A stretch of 64,000 bases of DNA, from assembly GCF_019649055.1 (NCBI RefSeq), contig NW_026570256.1, forward strand, positions 310,001-374,000, given 5' to 3'. This document shows positions 11,566 to 23,012 of the stretch, one piece after another. The notes under the pieces were generated by a model. That model ran no database searches. It saw nothing but the letters and a program-made list of their open reading frames with translations, and was not told the DNA's origin. The stretch comes from Paramacrobiotus metropolitanus. Its lineage: Eukaryota > Tardigrada > Eutardigrada > Parachela > Macrobiotidae. The number at the start of each line of letters is the position of its first letter. Position 1 is the first letter of the stretch. Made by a program: the position numbers and the translations under genes.

Positions 11566-12571
11566 ATGTATACCGTTGTCTTTCTTACGCTCTGCTGTGG
11601 CGCTGCCATCCTTGCCATGGATCCTTCTGACAGGCCGCCTTACATTAATCGTAGCTTTCATAACCGTTGGGGACCCAGCCGCCGCCCTCCTACACCATAC
11701 TGTGCGCAGCCGGGTCGATCACTTACGCCATCACCCACTGCCACACTGGTTTTTTGTCCTCCAATGTTTCCCGTTCGCGAGACCTACTCACCCGTTCAGT
11801 CTTCACCGCCACGCTTCCAATTTGGTCCGCTGGCATTCAATCCCACAATCCTTTCCCATGCGCTGAGATCACCTGGTGTCCAAGCAGCGATCGCGGCAGC
11901 TCTTGAGGTCTCTCCGCCATCCGATCTACAGTTATCCCCAGTTGTCCGCCACAGTCCTCCGCTCTTTCCTCCTTTAACACCACCAGTATCGTGGCCAGTT
12001 CCGCATTGGGCCCGCGCTATGCCTTTTGCACTGCCCCCGATACGAGTATTAGCTAAACAACACCAAACCACGCCTGCAGTTACAGAGATTTTAGAGTCGT
12101 ATTCTCCTATCTCGTCACCGTCACCACCCAGTTCACCTGTTTTATCGCCAAACGTCTTCCCCGTGGTACCCGATTCCCCGGAATCGCCCGCTCCTGAAAA
12201 CGCCCCGACCATGCTGTTTCATACCCAACAACCACTGCAGCAATATTCGTCGGGGTTTCTGGGAACTCGCCACCACGCGATTGAATCGCAGTTGCTGGAC
12301 CTTCTGCGACTCAGCACCAGAATCCTCAACGGACCACCTGAACATCGGTTGACTGGTGTCCTCAACCTCCGCGGTAAGTCTCACCTGCAATTTCTTTGAC
12401 AAAACAAAACTACACCGTTTGGCACTTGTATAATGCTGCTCTTTTTTTATAGACTTAATTACGGATTACGCCTACATTCACCATCGGACCGCAGCATTTT
12501 ACCACACGATGCCATACACTACCAGAGAGCACTACACGGAGAACGCATCCGCCTCTTTACACAACTGCTAA
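11566..12571 (+). CDS. Pro/Ser-rich protein with possible signal peptide, two exons
   Basis: Exon 1 is 11566-12373 and exon 2 is 12453-12571. The 79-bp intron has GTAAGT and a T-rich TATAG acceptor, and the phase-1 joint keeps the frame to a TAA. The 308-residue product starts with a hydrophobic stretch (YTVVFLTLCCGAAILA) that could be a signal peptide. A second ATG 17 residues in would remove it. Most of the protein is low-complexity Pro/Ser/Thr, with a short helical segment near residues 240-265. It has no domain I know. A TATAA-like AAAATATAACTTTATAA stretch lies immediately upstream. It is transcribed divergently from the gene at 9725-11295, across the palindromes. It could be a structural or secreted protein of the same mobile element, or a host gene. 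Confidence 0.5.
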
Positions 12572-13550
12572 GTTATTTATTTTTCCTTAGTTTCCTTTTG
12601 CGTTCTTCGCCATGTTTATAAGTTATTTTATTTTTTCCATGGTTTTACGTTTGTGATAACAAGGACTGAAAGCTGAGTAGTAATTTATTGTGCTTTCACT
12701 CAGGGTAAAAACGTGTACTGACGTAGGTTGCCAGGATAATAATTTTCTACTACATAATGCAACATAATACATAGTACTTGCAACCAGCCGTACGATAATT
12801 CTTTCTCAAGTACCTACAGTATACCACACAACTCAATAGAAAGGCAAAGTAAGCTGATCGCAGCGCACACAGGCATTACTAGTAGTACAATTACAAGTCA
12901 CTCAAACATTCTTAGTACGTACGTACGGTACACAGTACTACCGATTTGGCTTAAAAAGTCAGATGTCCTTTCGGACGTTCTTTCTGCAACAATTCGGAAT
13001 CTGTCCATGTCCGACCATATAGCTTCTGGTTAGATAATGAATCCATACTACCTCGCCATGTCTACATTATGGTGTACCAATGCTCTTGTTCAGTAAACAA
13101 TAACTAGTGCAGTAGCTACAATAGTGCAGACCGAATTGTTTATTCGTAAATAGTCTGCTCTGTTTTGCCTGCACTACTGTAAAGCGGATAAGCGGCGCTT
13201 ATATTATAGGTCAGATACGTTGCATAGTGCCACAGATAGTCGTCGTCAAAATGCTATGGGCCCGGAAAAACCTTGGCCAGTGGTGAAATGGGCGTTTATT
13301 ATTCATATATTAATTGAGCGCATACTAACATTTTCACGACAAAAAAATTAAAAGAACAGTAAAGGTTTCCATAAGCTACGGGTAGTGGATATAAGTTAAC
13401 CTTTAAGCAGATACAAATACGGTATTTTCGATTTTGGAACGCTTGACCTTGACAAGCTATCTGTATACGCAAAATCAGAAACATATTGCACGTTATTTGC
13501 ACACAAATCTGATTTTCAAATCAAATTGTTTGTATAATTTTACTTGCGAT
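12572..13550. other. No gene seen
   Basis: AT-rich sequence with many short GTAC/AGTAC words and no ORF of interest. Nothing suggests exons. Confidence 0.5.
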
Positions 13551-14035
13551 GATAGACCACACGGGACTACGGAGACTATAGAGACTAAACGGGAGTACGG
13601 GGACTACACGGGACCACGGAGACTGCAAAGAATGAACGGGGCTACGGAGACTACAGAGTTTACACGGGACCACGGAGACTACAAAGACTACACGGGACTA
13701 CGGAGACTACACGGGACTACGGAGACTACACGGGACTACGGAGACTACACGGGACTACAGAGACTACACGGGACTACGAGACTACACGGGACTACAGAGA
13801 CTACACGGGACAACGAGACTACATAGACTACACGGGACTACGGTGACTACACGGGACTAAGGAGACTACAGAGACTGAACGGGACTACGGAGACTACAGA
13901 GACTCCACGGGACTACGGAGACTACGGAGACTACACGGGACTACGGAAACTACAGAGACTACACGGGACTACGGAGACCCACACGGGACCACAGAGACTA
14001 CAGAGACTACAAAAGACTACATCCGAACTAAAGAG
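13551..14035. repeat. 19-bp minisatellite
   Basis: A tandem array of a 19-bp unit, CGGAGACTACACGGGACTA. In its cleanest part the units start at 13693, 13712 and 13731. The unit is itself two related half-units (GGAGACTACA and CGGGACTAC). The edges are degenerate and the unit length varies by loss or gain of a half-unit. The Thr/Gly/Asp/Tyr ORF over it is a by-product. Confidence 0.95.
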
Positions 14036-14943
14036 ACCTTGCGAAACTTCTGGTATTACGGCGTACTCCGGAAACTGCCGAGGCTACAGGCGTCTACATG
14101 CGCTACGGGACTACACGTTAAAACTGTGATCCAGAAAATAGACGTGTACGAACTGTGCCATATCTACTCGAGCACATGAAGTTGCTAATATGTACATGCA
14201 ACGTCTTATTATAGCTTTTACAATTATTGAACAGTTGTCTAAATCACTGGAAATTGTGATTAAGAAAAATTAAAATCAAAATAATGATCCAAAGGCTCGG
14301 TTAGAGCCACTGCTGAGGCGAACTCATTATGGGCAGAAATCGGGCTCTTATTGTATGAGTTATGAATTGGACGCTTGTGACGGCGGCTGAACTGATTCAG
14401 AAACAACGGAGGCGGCACTGATCTCGGCGGCGGGCCGCCACACTGCATTGGGCATTCAAAAGTTAAACTCCGTCCAAAGCTGGCCAGAACAAACAACAAT
14501 GCAGGGAAAAAGAACCTGCGGTTTCTTCCAGGCAGCTAGCAGGCAGCTCGTGCTCAGAACTGTTAACGTTCGGTGACACCTTCTTGTTGTGCTTGCGGAT
14601 ACTGTAGCCGATGTAGTTGACAGCACATACATTTCTCTGTTCTGTTTCTGATCGCATTTTCATCATATTTGGAGAGATGATGGAAAACAATCTGTTGACA
14701 CTGATTTTCTAAGCGCCCTTAGTAATTGCGAACCTAACAGTTCAACCGTGCAGGAGCATCGAAATGGTTTTTGATGATTGACGGAATTGCGATGAAAGCG
14801 CACCCGGAAAACTGGGAGTGACATTTCGCCGCACTCTACAGCCATCACTCGCCCCATTAGTAGAACTGGAAAGACGGCAACATTTTTCTATACATAGGTT
14901 TCTTAGGTTTACAATGTATAGCCATATCTAAGCAATTGCCACT
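14036..14943. other. No gene supported
   Basis: Minus-strand ORFs at 14260-14857 exist, one with a hydrophobic stretch that could be read as a signal peptide. That frame lacks an ATG and is closed upstream, and I found no splice pattern that rescues it. Confidence 0.35.
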
Positions 14944-15043
14944 TTCCACGTTTTATCGCTTGCCAGAACGCATAATGGCAATTGCCACTGCCGGTGGCAG
15001 TAGCCAGTGGCAGGTGCCACTGCCACCTTTTATCCCCTGCCCC
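14944..15043 (+). repeat. TGCCA-rich dispersed repeat, copy 1
   Basis: Short palindromic blocks of TGCCA/TGGCA alternate with TTTTATC blocks, in the style CCACGTTTTATCGCTTGCCA and CCACCTTTTATCCCCTGCCC. The same organisation occurs at 37244-37360 and 40852-40968. This copy abuts the point where the gene fragment at 15041-15487 begins. Confidence 0.6.
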
Positions 15044-15487
15044 TGGGATGTTGCTACGATCCATTTTGCATCAGAATTCCATGCTGGCAGTATCATTTCG
15101 AAGATCTAGATAACTGCAAATTTGCTGCAGCTTTTCGGATAACACTGGCAGAATTTTGTCCAGTACTGGAGCGCAGTAAGGCGGAAACTCTGATCTCCTG
15201 GATAGATTCCCTGACAGAGAAAGATTTAGAAGTAAATCAGTGTATTTCGCCGTATCTGGAACTGTCTTATGAGCTGAGTAGACTACGTAGAACGGACAGG
15301 TGAGGATGAAAGTGGAAATAAGTTGTGCCATAAACTGGCTTTTTGGTTTTGCAGATGGGACGAAGAACCACCAAGCAGCTTGGATGATGTGATATTGAAT
15401 ATATCCAACAGGATTTCCACCGAAAGTTTGGTTATGCAGACCCTTGCTTTGCTACTGCCGTGTAGTCCAGGCGACTCTACAAAGTAG
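15041..15487 (+). pseudogene. 3' fragment of the Agenet/KH-F-box family (copy C)
   Basis: The exons are about 15041-15299 and 15355-15487, with a 55-bp GT-AG intron between them (phase 2). The encoded residues match the last about 130 residues of the intact gene at 31002-34800. This covers the CC-x-DPF start, the IP-x-W strand, the EFCPVLE/LISWIDSL helices, the YEL end of the exon, and the last exon with W-x-E-x-PP and the QTLALLLPC block before a TAG. The F-box exon and the Agenet/KH exon are absent. The homology stops abruptly at the TGCCA repeat, so this is a 5'-truncated duplicate. Its intron donor lies about eight codons downstream of the position used in the other copies. Its frame is otherwise intact. 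Confidence 0.75.
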
Positions 15488-15552
15488 CAGCTTTGTTGAC
15501 GCGGCCGAACCAATCGCTTGACGGACTTCTGCCGGCCGGTGGAAGCAATATA

Positions 15553-15795
15553 CGAGGATGCACGCAGTCAAACCGACAGTAAATTTTTTCCGCGAGACCA
15601 ACCGACAACCGTGCACATAGTGCAAGCGACTGCCAACCATCCATGGATGGCTGTCACCTGTACCACGCATACAGTGCAAACGACACCTCCCTTCCACGGG
15701 TGGCTGTTATGTGAAAAAATAATCCACTTGTGAGCGTGGTTGTCGGTTGGTCTCGCTGAAAAAATTTACTGTCGGTTCGACTGCGCGCATCCTCG
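15553..15795. mobile_element. 243-bp MITE with TA target duplication
   Basis: The terminal inverted repeats are about 58 bp and start CGAGGATGCRCGCAGTC. They differ at only a few positions between 15553-15610 and 15738-15795. TA flanks both ends (15551-15552 and 15796-15797), as expected for Tc1/mariner-type insertion. The centre has no ORF and contains the palindrome CCATCCATGGATGG near 15628-15641. Confidence 0.8.
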
Positions 15796-15797
15796 TA

Positions 15798-17364
15798 TGC
15801 ATGTAATGTATGTGAACTGAAGGGGCGGAGCACCAGTGATTTAAGTGAAACTGATGAAATGAACCGGTTCAATTTGTCAGTTCGAGCATCCAGTTACTCT
15901 TAACTCTAGTAGGGGCGTTCCTATGAGTTTCAGTGTATCCCACTTGCTTATTTACCGGTAAGGCGGTAACTAATAACTAAGTGCTTTCTTAACAGCCAGT
16001 TTAATTACCAGTTGCTCGTATTTTGTTCCCGATGTGGACGAAACATTTGGCACTGGGTGTGATGCCGCAAGTGCTTTGTTAAAAAAGACCAGCAAGAAGC
16101 TGTTTATCAGAACGGGCCATACGCGCTTTTTTAATCTTTGCGTTTGAAGATAATGCGATAATGCGACAGTGCTATAAGGCACGAACCCTTCACATGCCAA
16201 CTGGCACCAGTTTCATTTGAATATATTTTTTTGAATGATAATATGAATAAATCTATGCATTCTTATTGGTGTTGTTCGTGGTTTCCAGTAAATTCAGCAG
16301 TAAATTCAGCCAGAGCTTGCCATCGAAGTACCGTACGTAATACATACTGCCATCTTACAAGTTTCTAAAACGACTGCTTCTTTTCTGTTTTTTTTCTGTT
16401 TCAAAAAAAGGCTGAGCTGGTAGACACTAATTACGGACAACTGATTCAAAATTTATAGGACAGCTGCAAATTAACGGCTTCTTGAAAGTTGATAGACAGA
16501 CTGCTGCGATCCTATCGTGTAATTTATAACTTTATTAACTTTTGCAGTTAATAAATCGGTGAACGTAACGTCCGACTGATCCGATTCCGAGTATCTACGA
16601 GATCGCAAATGGCAACGAGCAAATATGCACTCGAAAAAATTGCAAGCTGCTGTAATCTTACGGAACAAATGAATTAAGCGGTTCACATTAGGCCAACCTG
16701 ATGCCCGTAGCGAGTCCTTAATCAGTATAACTTAGGTACAGGCTGTAATTAATGATAAGTACAGTCTGTACTGTCTGTACTTGTACATACAGTGCAGGGA
16801 CATCAAGTAACGCAAACAGTGTAAATTAAATTTCAAACACAACGCAAATTAAATTATATTTTAATAGGCAGTGGCCATCCAAATAACAATAACTGCAGAC
16901 GCTGGCACACTACTTGAAATTTAAAACCGTTAATCTATCGTGTCGCAGGTCACTGTCGCTGCCGTCGCGCCATGTTTCTTGCTACGCCGCCTGCGCATAG
17001 GACCAGCAAGGTCGCGGCGGTAGCGGCACTGTCACGCTTATATACCGCGTCGCTGTAGTCGCGTCGTCTTTCTGGCTGTACCAGGGCATACCACTAGCAC
17101 GGTCGCTCCTGTAGCGGCACTGTCTCGCATCCGTACCGTGTCGCTGTCGTCGCATCGTATTATTAGCTGCCACTTCTCAACTTCTCTGTTAGTAGTCGCG
17201 AAGTTTGGTCCGCAACGAGACAGTGACAACAGACGCCAGGTTTGGTACAGATCCAGCCACTTCTGAATGCCAGCTACCAGGTGATCGCAGCATAAAACGC
17301 CGATTAAAACGAAACCATCCACCTTGACGAAACTATCGAACTATGTACAGTACTAGTACTCACT
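15798..17364. other. No gene seen; local tandem duplication near 17.0 kb
   Basis: No coding signal supported. At about 17000-17070 and 17093-17160 two diverged units share blocks such as GTAGCGGCACTGTC and GTCGCTGT, spaced about 93 bp apart, with a third partial unit near 16950. The Arg/Thr-rich ORFs over this stretch come from the repeat. Confidence 0.4.
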
Positions 17365-18550
17365 TGTCAGTTTATATACGAGGAGGGAACAAGCAGTCAA
17401 GACTCGAATAGTCAAGACTCAAGACACTTTGAACACTCGTGTGGCTGCAAATCTGGCTTAACAGTCAACCGCGGAAGGCTGACAATCCACGTTTTAACTT
17501 GGCCAACGCGTTCCTAACGCGAAAAGAGCTCCTCGTAGACCTGACGCTATAACGAACTCCCACCCACAGCCAATGAGCAGGGCGCTATCCACCGAATCTT
17601 AATTGCGCATAGGACTCATAATTTTCTCCGCTTCGATTGCAACCCTTGCTGTTACCAACCACCGCATCTGAACATACATGCGATATTGGATTTTTGAATG
17701 ACAATGTCATTTCTCCTTTCATAAAACAATTTTGATATTTTGTTTTTGCTGACACTTTTCCGCTGAATTTCACTCATTAATCAAACTAATTTAGAAACTA
17801 ATCGATTTAGAAACGAAAGACACGTTGTCCAACGTCATGTTGGCGAACAGAACGTTTGTTACTGTGCGCTTTCTTTATCTTTATAAGCGATATATTGAAT
17901 AACAGAATTCATACAAGTCGTACTGCTTCGATTTTTTAAATTAGTTATTGCTGTACAATAAAACAATCTCCACTGCAAAAATACAATGGTTTCCAAAAAG
18001 TAGTGGCAAAATACCGAAACTGTTTAGTTCTTTTCTCACAGCGGCGCCCGTTTTGTTTACTACCGACTGCACTACGCGATGCACTGCAGGATGTACATCA
18101 GGTTGTACTACAGTATGCCCATCGAGTTGTACTACAGGATGAACATTAGGGTGTACTACAGGCTGTACATCAGATTGCGCTGCACGTTGTATTCAATTAA
18201 TTTTAAAGACCATCATTATTATAAACATAAAAAATTAATATAAAACACCTCTTGCGCTTTATTTGCTTTTCAACGTTAACTCAAGATTAAGTAGCTTCCA
18301 TTCTAAAATGCAATAAATTCTCATTTCGAATTTGATTTAGACAATGTCTTTACCACGATGAATTGGATGCGCAGACTTATCATTTTGTTTTATCAAAAGT
18401 TTACCGCGAAGCCTTTAAAAAATCTCAACCTAAAATGATGTTATTTTTATAAGGGCTTTAAATAAATTGCACAATATGAAGTGCGGGCGAAGCAAAAATG
18501 TATAATTATGGAAAGTTAATTTGGACTTGCCAGATCTAACGTTTAATTCG
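17365..18550 (+). repeat. Left arm of a about 1.2-kb inverted repeat pair
   Basis: Matches the reverse complement of 27035-28215 over nearly its whole length, at roughly 75-80% identity by eye. Shared landmarks include the block around TAACGCGAAAA and CCCACCCACAGCCAATGAGC near 17510-17580. Others are the TCCGCTGAATTTCACTCATTA stretch, ACAATCTCCACTGCAAAA near 17970, and AAAGACCATCATTATTATA near 18205. A tract of diverged ~24-bp units (GTACTACAGG-x-TGTACATCAG) lies at about 18058-18190, and a second such tract at 18662-18815. It has no coding frame. It could be the terminal repeat of a long-TIR (foldback-like) transposon, or one of two oppositely oriented copies of a nonautonomous element. Confidence 0.8.
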
Positions 18551-19149
18551 ACTGAGAATGAAAACATTGAATCTTCTAACTGAATTGATGCATAGAGCAG
18601 GTATTGACATTTTTTTTTAAAAAATGACTTTTAAAAAAAACAAAATGACATAATGGTGACCTTTTTTGTACAACGGCGCCAGTCAGGTTGTATTTCAAAC
18701 TGGAGTGTTGCACTACAAGTTGCACTACGCATTGTACTGTGAGAAATAAATTAGGTCGTACTGCAGGATGTACATCAGGTTATACTACAGAGTACAAGGT
18801 ATACTACAGGTCGTATTATAAAATTTATGAAACATTAAAAAGCTACTAACATTTAAAAGTACTGTAAAAATGGTACATCACTGCTTCTTTTTCTTGGTGG
18901 TATTAATATTGAAAATACACATAATATATGTAATTTAATAGCTCTTGATACAATTAACGTGGTTTTGGTAGTTTGCTTTAATGAAGAGTAATTCAAGTAT
19001 GCTGGCTGGTGGGCTAAATTTAGCTCCACCAAGCCAGCGGAGTTTCTTTAACTTTTTCCTTTCAGAATGCAATAGAAGCAACTTTTTTCTGTAGTAGAAT
19101 GTTCAGTAATTTTTTCTGAGTCTTGCAACTGTAAGTTTGTACGGATTGG
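18551..19149. repeat. Spacer with second GTACTACAGG-type tract
   Basis: AT-rich sequence between the left inverted-repeat arm and the LINE. At 18662-18815 the GTACTACAGG/TGTACATCAGG units of the arm reappear in degenerate form, so the arm element may itself be partly duplicated. Confidence 0.5.
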
Positions 19150-22049
19150 TTGTATATAATCGATATAGGGACCAAAAAACGCTGCAGCTTGTCTTCAGTG
19201 GCTTATTACCATCTAAATATACAGGGCATTAATAACCGCAGTTCGACCAAGCATAATTTGGTTGAAAGTATTCTTCTCTCTGATGATAACATTTCTAAAA
19301 TTTTCTGTATTTCGGAATCTCATCTTTCATCTTCGGATCCTGATCAATTATATGAAGTCCCTGGATATAAGCTGTTTCGTAAAGATCGCAGTAAAGACCA
19401 CTGTAAAGTTCGCGGCGGAGGTCTCCTGCTGTATGTGCCCAATTATATCACCAGTAAACTCGTTGATTGCAAAGAAACGCATGCTCATTGTGAAAGTTTG
19501 TGGGTTTTATTACAAATCGGTAAGCGAAAAGTATTGGTGGGTTTGATTTACCGTGCTCCGGATTCCAACGCTTCAGATACAAAATATTTGTTTGCGCATA
19601 TCGATAATACCCTGTCTCGGTTCCCTGATTGTGATTACGTGCTTACGGGAGACTTGAATATCGATACTTCCATCAGTAGTACTCCGTACCACCGCTATTA
19701 CCATGATCTGCAAACAAATTTTAATCTCGACGAAAAGGTGATAGGTTATACTCGCGTGGCCAACAGGAAAATGAAGAAGGATAACATGAATTCTATCAGC
19801 TGCACCAAAATCGATACTATGCTATGCTCCCCACTTTCCCTGTATGCCAGTATGCCTGCTACCGATGTCAGTTTTTCGGATCATCGCCTGTGTCGTACTG
19901 TTGCACAGTACAAATCTAAAATTCCAGTTCACAAAACAATTCAATTTCGATTGTGGAGCCATACGGACGATAACAAGTTTTTAAATGAAATCGGTGAAAC
20001 AGTGAAGCGCTACGAACAGTATGATGAACAACGTGACGTAAATGAAGTTGTGGAGAATTTCGTGCAAGACCTCTCAGCTGTGGTTGACAAATGTTTTCCT
20101 ACACGCTCCCGCCGTGTAAAGCGTGCATCTCCACCGTGGATGAACGATGATTTAGAAGCTATGCTAAAGATTAAAGACCAACTGTACGAAGAGAAATGCA
20201 GATCACGTGGGACACCGATGTACGATCAGCAAGCCCGAGAGTATAAGCGAGTGAAGCTAGAAGTGACCACGGCTATTTTAAATGCTAAAGAGGCGTTTTT
20301 CAAAGAAAATCAGCGCAGGAGTGACGTAGTGTGGAAAGAAATCGGCAGAACAATGAAAAAAGATGCGAAACCTAGTGCGGTTGCAGTTAATTTAAATGCG
20401 ATTAATCAGCATTTTGTTACAATGGGCCAACACGGGGCTCCGCATGATCCCCCAGAGCGACCGCCACTGGAGGACGATAGTAACGCTTTGTTTTCTAGGT
20501 TTGCGAATGTTGATACAGCAGTGGTGGCTTGGGATACTTCATCGAATGGCCCCGAAGAAAGAAAGCCCCGGACCAAACGGGATGCCACCAAAACTGCTAC
20601 AGAAAATCACGCCGCTCATCGCTCCAGTCCTTACGCAAATGGTGAATCAGTCGCTGAAGGGGGGAGTGTTTCCTTCCGTCTTCAAAAAAGCCGAAGTTTA
20701 CCCCTTGCCAAAAAGTGTTTCCCCGCAGTGTGTTGATGACTTCCGCCCCATTTCGCTACTTTGTAATTTCTCGAAGGTGTTTGAGAAATGCGTCCAATTG
20801 CAGTTAGTGCGTTTTTTGAAAGAACAACAGATCTTATCCCCAAATCAGTCTGGATTCAGAGACGGTCATTCTTGTGAAACGCTATTGTTAAAAACAACGG
20901 AGAAATGGAAAAAGGCAATGGATAGCAGGAATGTGACAGCAGTGTTTTTTAGACCTCAAGAAAGCATTTGACAGTGTAAGCCATTCGCGACTACTGGACA
21001 AGATGAAGAAAATCGGAGCCGGGAATATCGTAGTGAAATGGCTACATAGTTACCTTACCGGCAGAGTGCAAAGAGTACGAGATGGGAAACGAACATCCGA
21101 CTGGCTGCCATTAACATCTGGCGTCCCGCAGGGCACAGTGCTAGGACCAATCCTGTTTACCATCTACATTAATGATGTACTTACTGTTAACACAGAAGAT
21201 TGTGAGGTTGATTGTTTTGCAGACGACACAATTGTCCATGCAACTGGAAAAACGAAAAGTATTGCTGCCGCTAAACTGAACGCTGGACTGGTGCGTGTCG
21301 GCCAGGTTATGGAAGAAAATCTCTTGCACGTAAATGGAAAGAAATGCCAAGCCATTTACTTATGTTCTGACCGAAACAAACAACCGGATCCGGAAGTCGT
21401 CATCAACAGGTCGGTTGTCAGCATTGCAAAATGTTTACGGTATCTCGGCGTTGAGATCGATTACCACTTGAAGTGGAGTGAGCAGTTCAGAAAGGTGCAG
21501 CGGAAGGGGAATTTCGGCATTGCCATGATTAAGCGGGCACAAAAAGGGCTCAGCATGTCACAGCGCAAAGGTCTTTACCACGCTTGCTTTGGATGCCATA
21601 TCGGACACCAGTCGCCGGTATGGTCTGCAGCGTCTTCGACTGAGCGCGACAAGCTGGACGGACTGCAACGTAAAGCTCTGAAAACCATCACTGATTACAA
21701 GATGCCGGTTACTCCGGAACTGTATCAGAAGTTGGGTATTCCTCACATATTCGACCGATGGCGTCAGAGCGATGCGGTGTGGTTGTTCAAGTTCTGGAAC
21801 AAAGATCAGTTCTCACTTCCGGCCTACCTCCTGGACATGATCCAAGTAAAAGATAACACCGCGCACTACAACTTGCGGAAGCCGGCCCGGATCGATGTTA
21901 CGCGGGCAAAGAAAGTTATCGGAGGGTCGACTATGGAAATGCGACTAAAGCGTCTTCTTGATAAAATTCTTGCTGTTAATCCTAAAATTCTCGAAGCTAG
22001 TTCTGTGCCTTCTTTTAAATTTCTACTCAGATCTGTTAATCTCTCTTAA
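19150..22049 (+). pseudogene. Non-LTR retrotransposon (LINE) endonuclease-reverse transcriptase, two frameshifts
   Basis: The N-terminal part (19190-19910) is an APE-type endonuclease with LN-x-QGI, CISESHL, YRAP, TGDLNID and SDHRL blocks. A linker and the reverse transcriptase follow, with SPGPNGMPP, DDFRPISLL, NQSGFRDGHS, LTSGVPQGTVLGP and the catalytic FADDT block near 21220. A C-terminal helical region ends at a TAA at 22049. The frame changes near 20545 and again at the T-run 20945-20950, just before the DLKKAFD motif. No ATG opens the endonuclease frame, so the 5' end is probably truncated. The domain order fits the Jockey/CR1 group; the exact clade needs a tree. It is now inactive unless the indels are sequence errors. 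Confidence 0.9.
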
Positions 22050-22122
22050 ATGTTTTGTTAACAGAAAATTGTTTTGTTCGACCAGACTTGAAGTCCCTTC
22101 GGGGTTGTCTGCTCTTGTGCCG

Positions 22123-22141
22123 TAATAATAATAATAATAAA
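22123..22141 (+). repeat. (TAA)n tail of the LINE
   Basis: A short run of TAA/ATA triplets follows the LINE 3' UTR. Non-LTR elements of the CR1/Jockey type often end in such simple repeats, and I take it as the 3' terminus of the insertion. Confidence 0.7.
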
Positions 22142-23012
22142 GTGTCGTTAACATTGTAATTGTAGCATCTTATAAGGAATTATCGGAGATAATTAATGTT
22201 AATTCTGGCGAGCGGCATGCTTTTGCCTCGCCTTTGACATCAATGTTCTGTCGCGCGACAGATTTATTGGTGGCCATCTAGGTGGTCAGATAATATTTCC
22301 TGATGTTGCTCTGGTTTTCATGCTGCTTTCTGCAGCTTTGCATGCCCATCTACCAGTGGTGAAAATCTTTGATGCAGTTCACATCGATCGCGATTTTGTG
22401 AAAATTCTGGAATAAAATTCCATGTTGCTGTGCTTTAGTGTATTTGCTCCTGCCATATGCTCCTTCATTATGTTATAGCGTAATCTTGTCCGCGGCATAT
22501 CTTGTCGACAATTATTACGTCGTGTCTCTCATGAATTGTATATAGCCGCTTGTGTTTCGTACGATCAATTTTTGGAGGTCCCTGTTTACGTTTTCTTTAT
22601 CGAGGATCAGTAATAATTTCCCTTTACATAATAAATATTGGCTTTTTATTTGTGAGTACCACCGTATTGGCGGTCGCCCCGTTCTTCCAGCCCGGCATAT
22701 TGCCGGGTGCGCAAAATGCCTAACTTCATTTGCTTGCATTCTGGCTACCCTTGTACGTGTACTCTGTGCTCTTCTCATATCACTGCGAATCAAGTTGTAA
22801 CAGATTTAGCGCATCTTTATTCATATGACTTTTACGATTTTCCTGCACGATTTTTGACGTCAAATTTGATCTTTAATCGTTTTTTGCGTTATCATCTTCG
22901 TGACTCAGCCGTATCCGATTCGACAATTAATATCTTCGCCTTTGGTGTTGCTTCAATCTTCCACTCTATCCTATCTGACGCATCGGATTAATTGTGGACG
23001 CTGGGATTCACA
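22142..23012. other. 5' leader of the DIRS-like element or spacer
   Basis: No gene. T-rich sequence leading into the DIRS-like gag. By position it may hold the left terminal repeat of that element. I could not match it to the sequence after 26643 by eye. Confidence 0.3.

Noticed and set aside
13551-14035. CRISPR-like array
   Set aside because: Units are head-to-tail with no unique spacers, and the window is eukaryotic. It is a minisatellite.
14260-14499. Small secreted protein on the minus strand
   Set aside because: The hydrophobic leader has no ATG in frame, the frame is closed upstream, and no splice acceptor fits.
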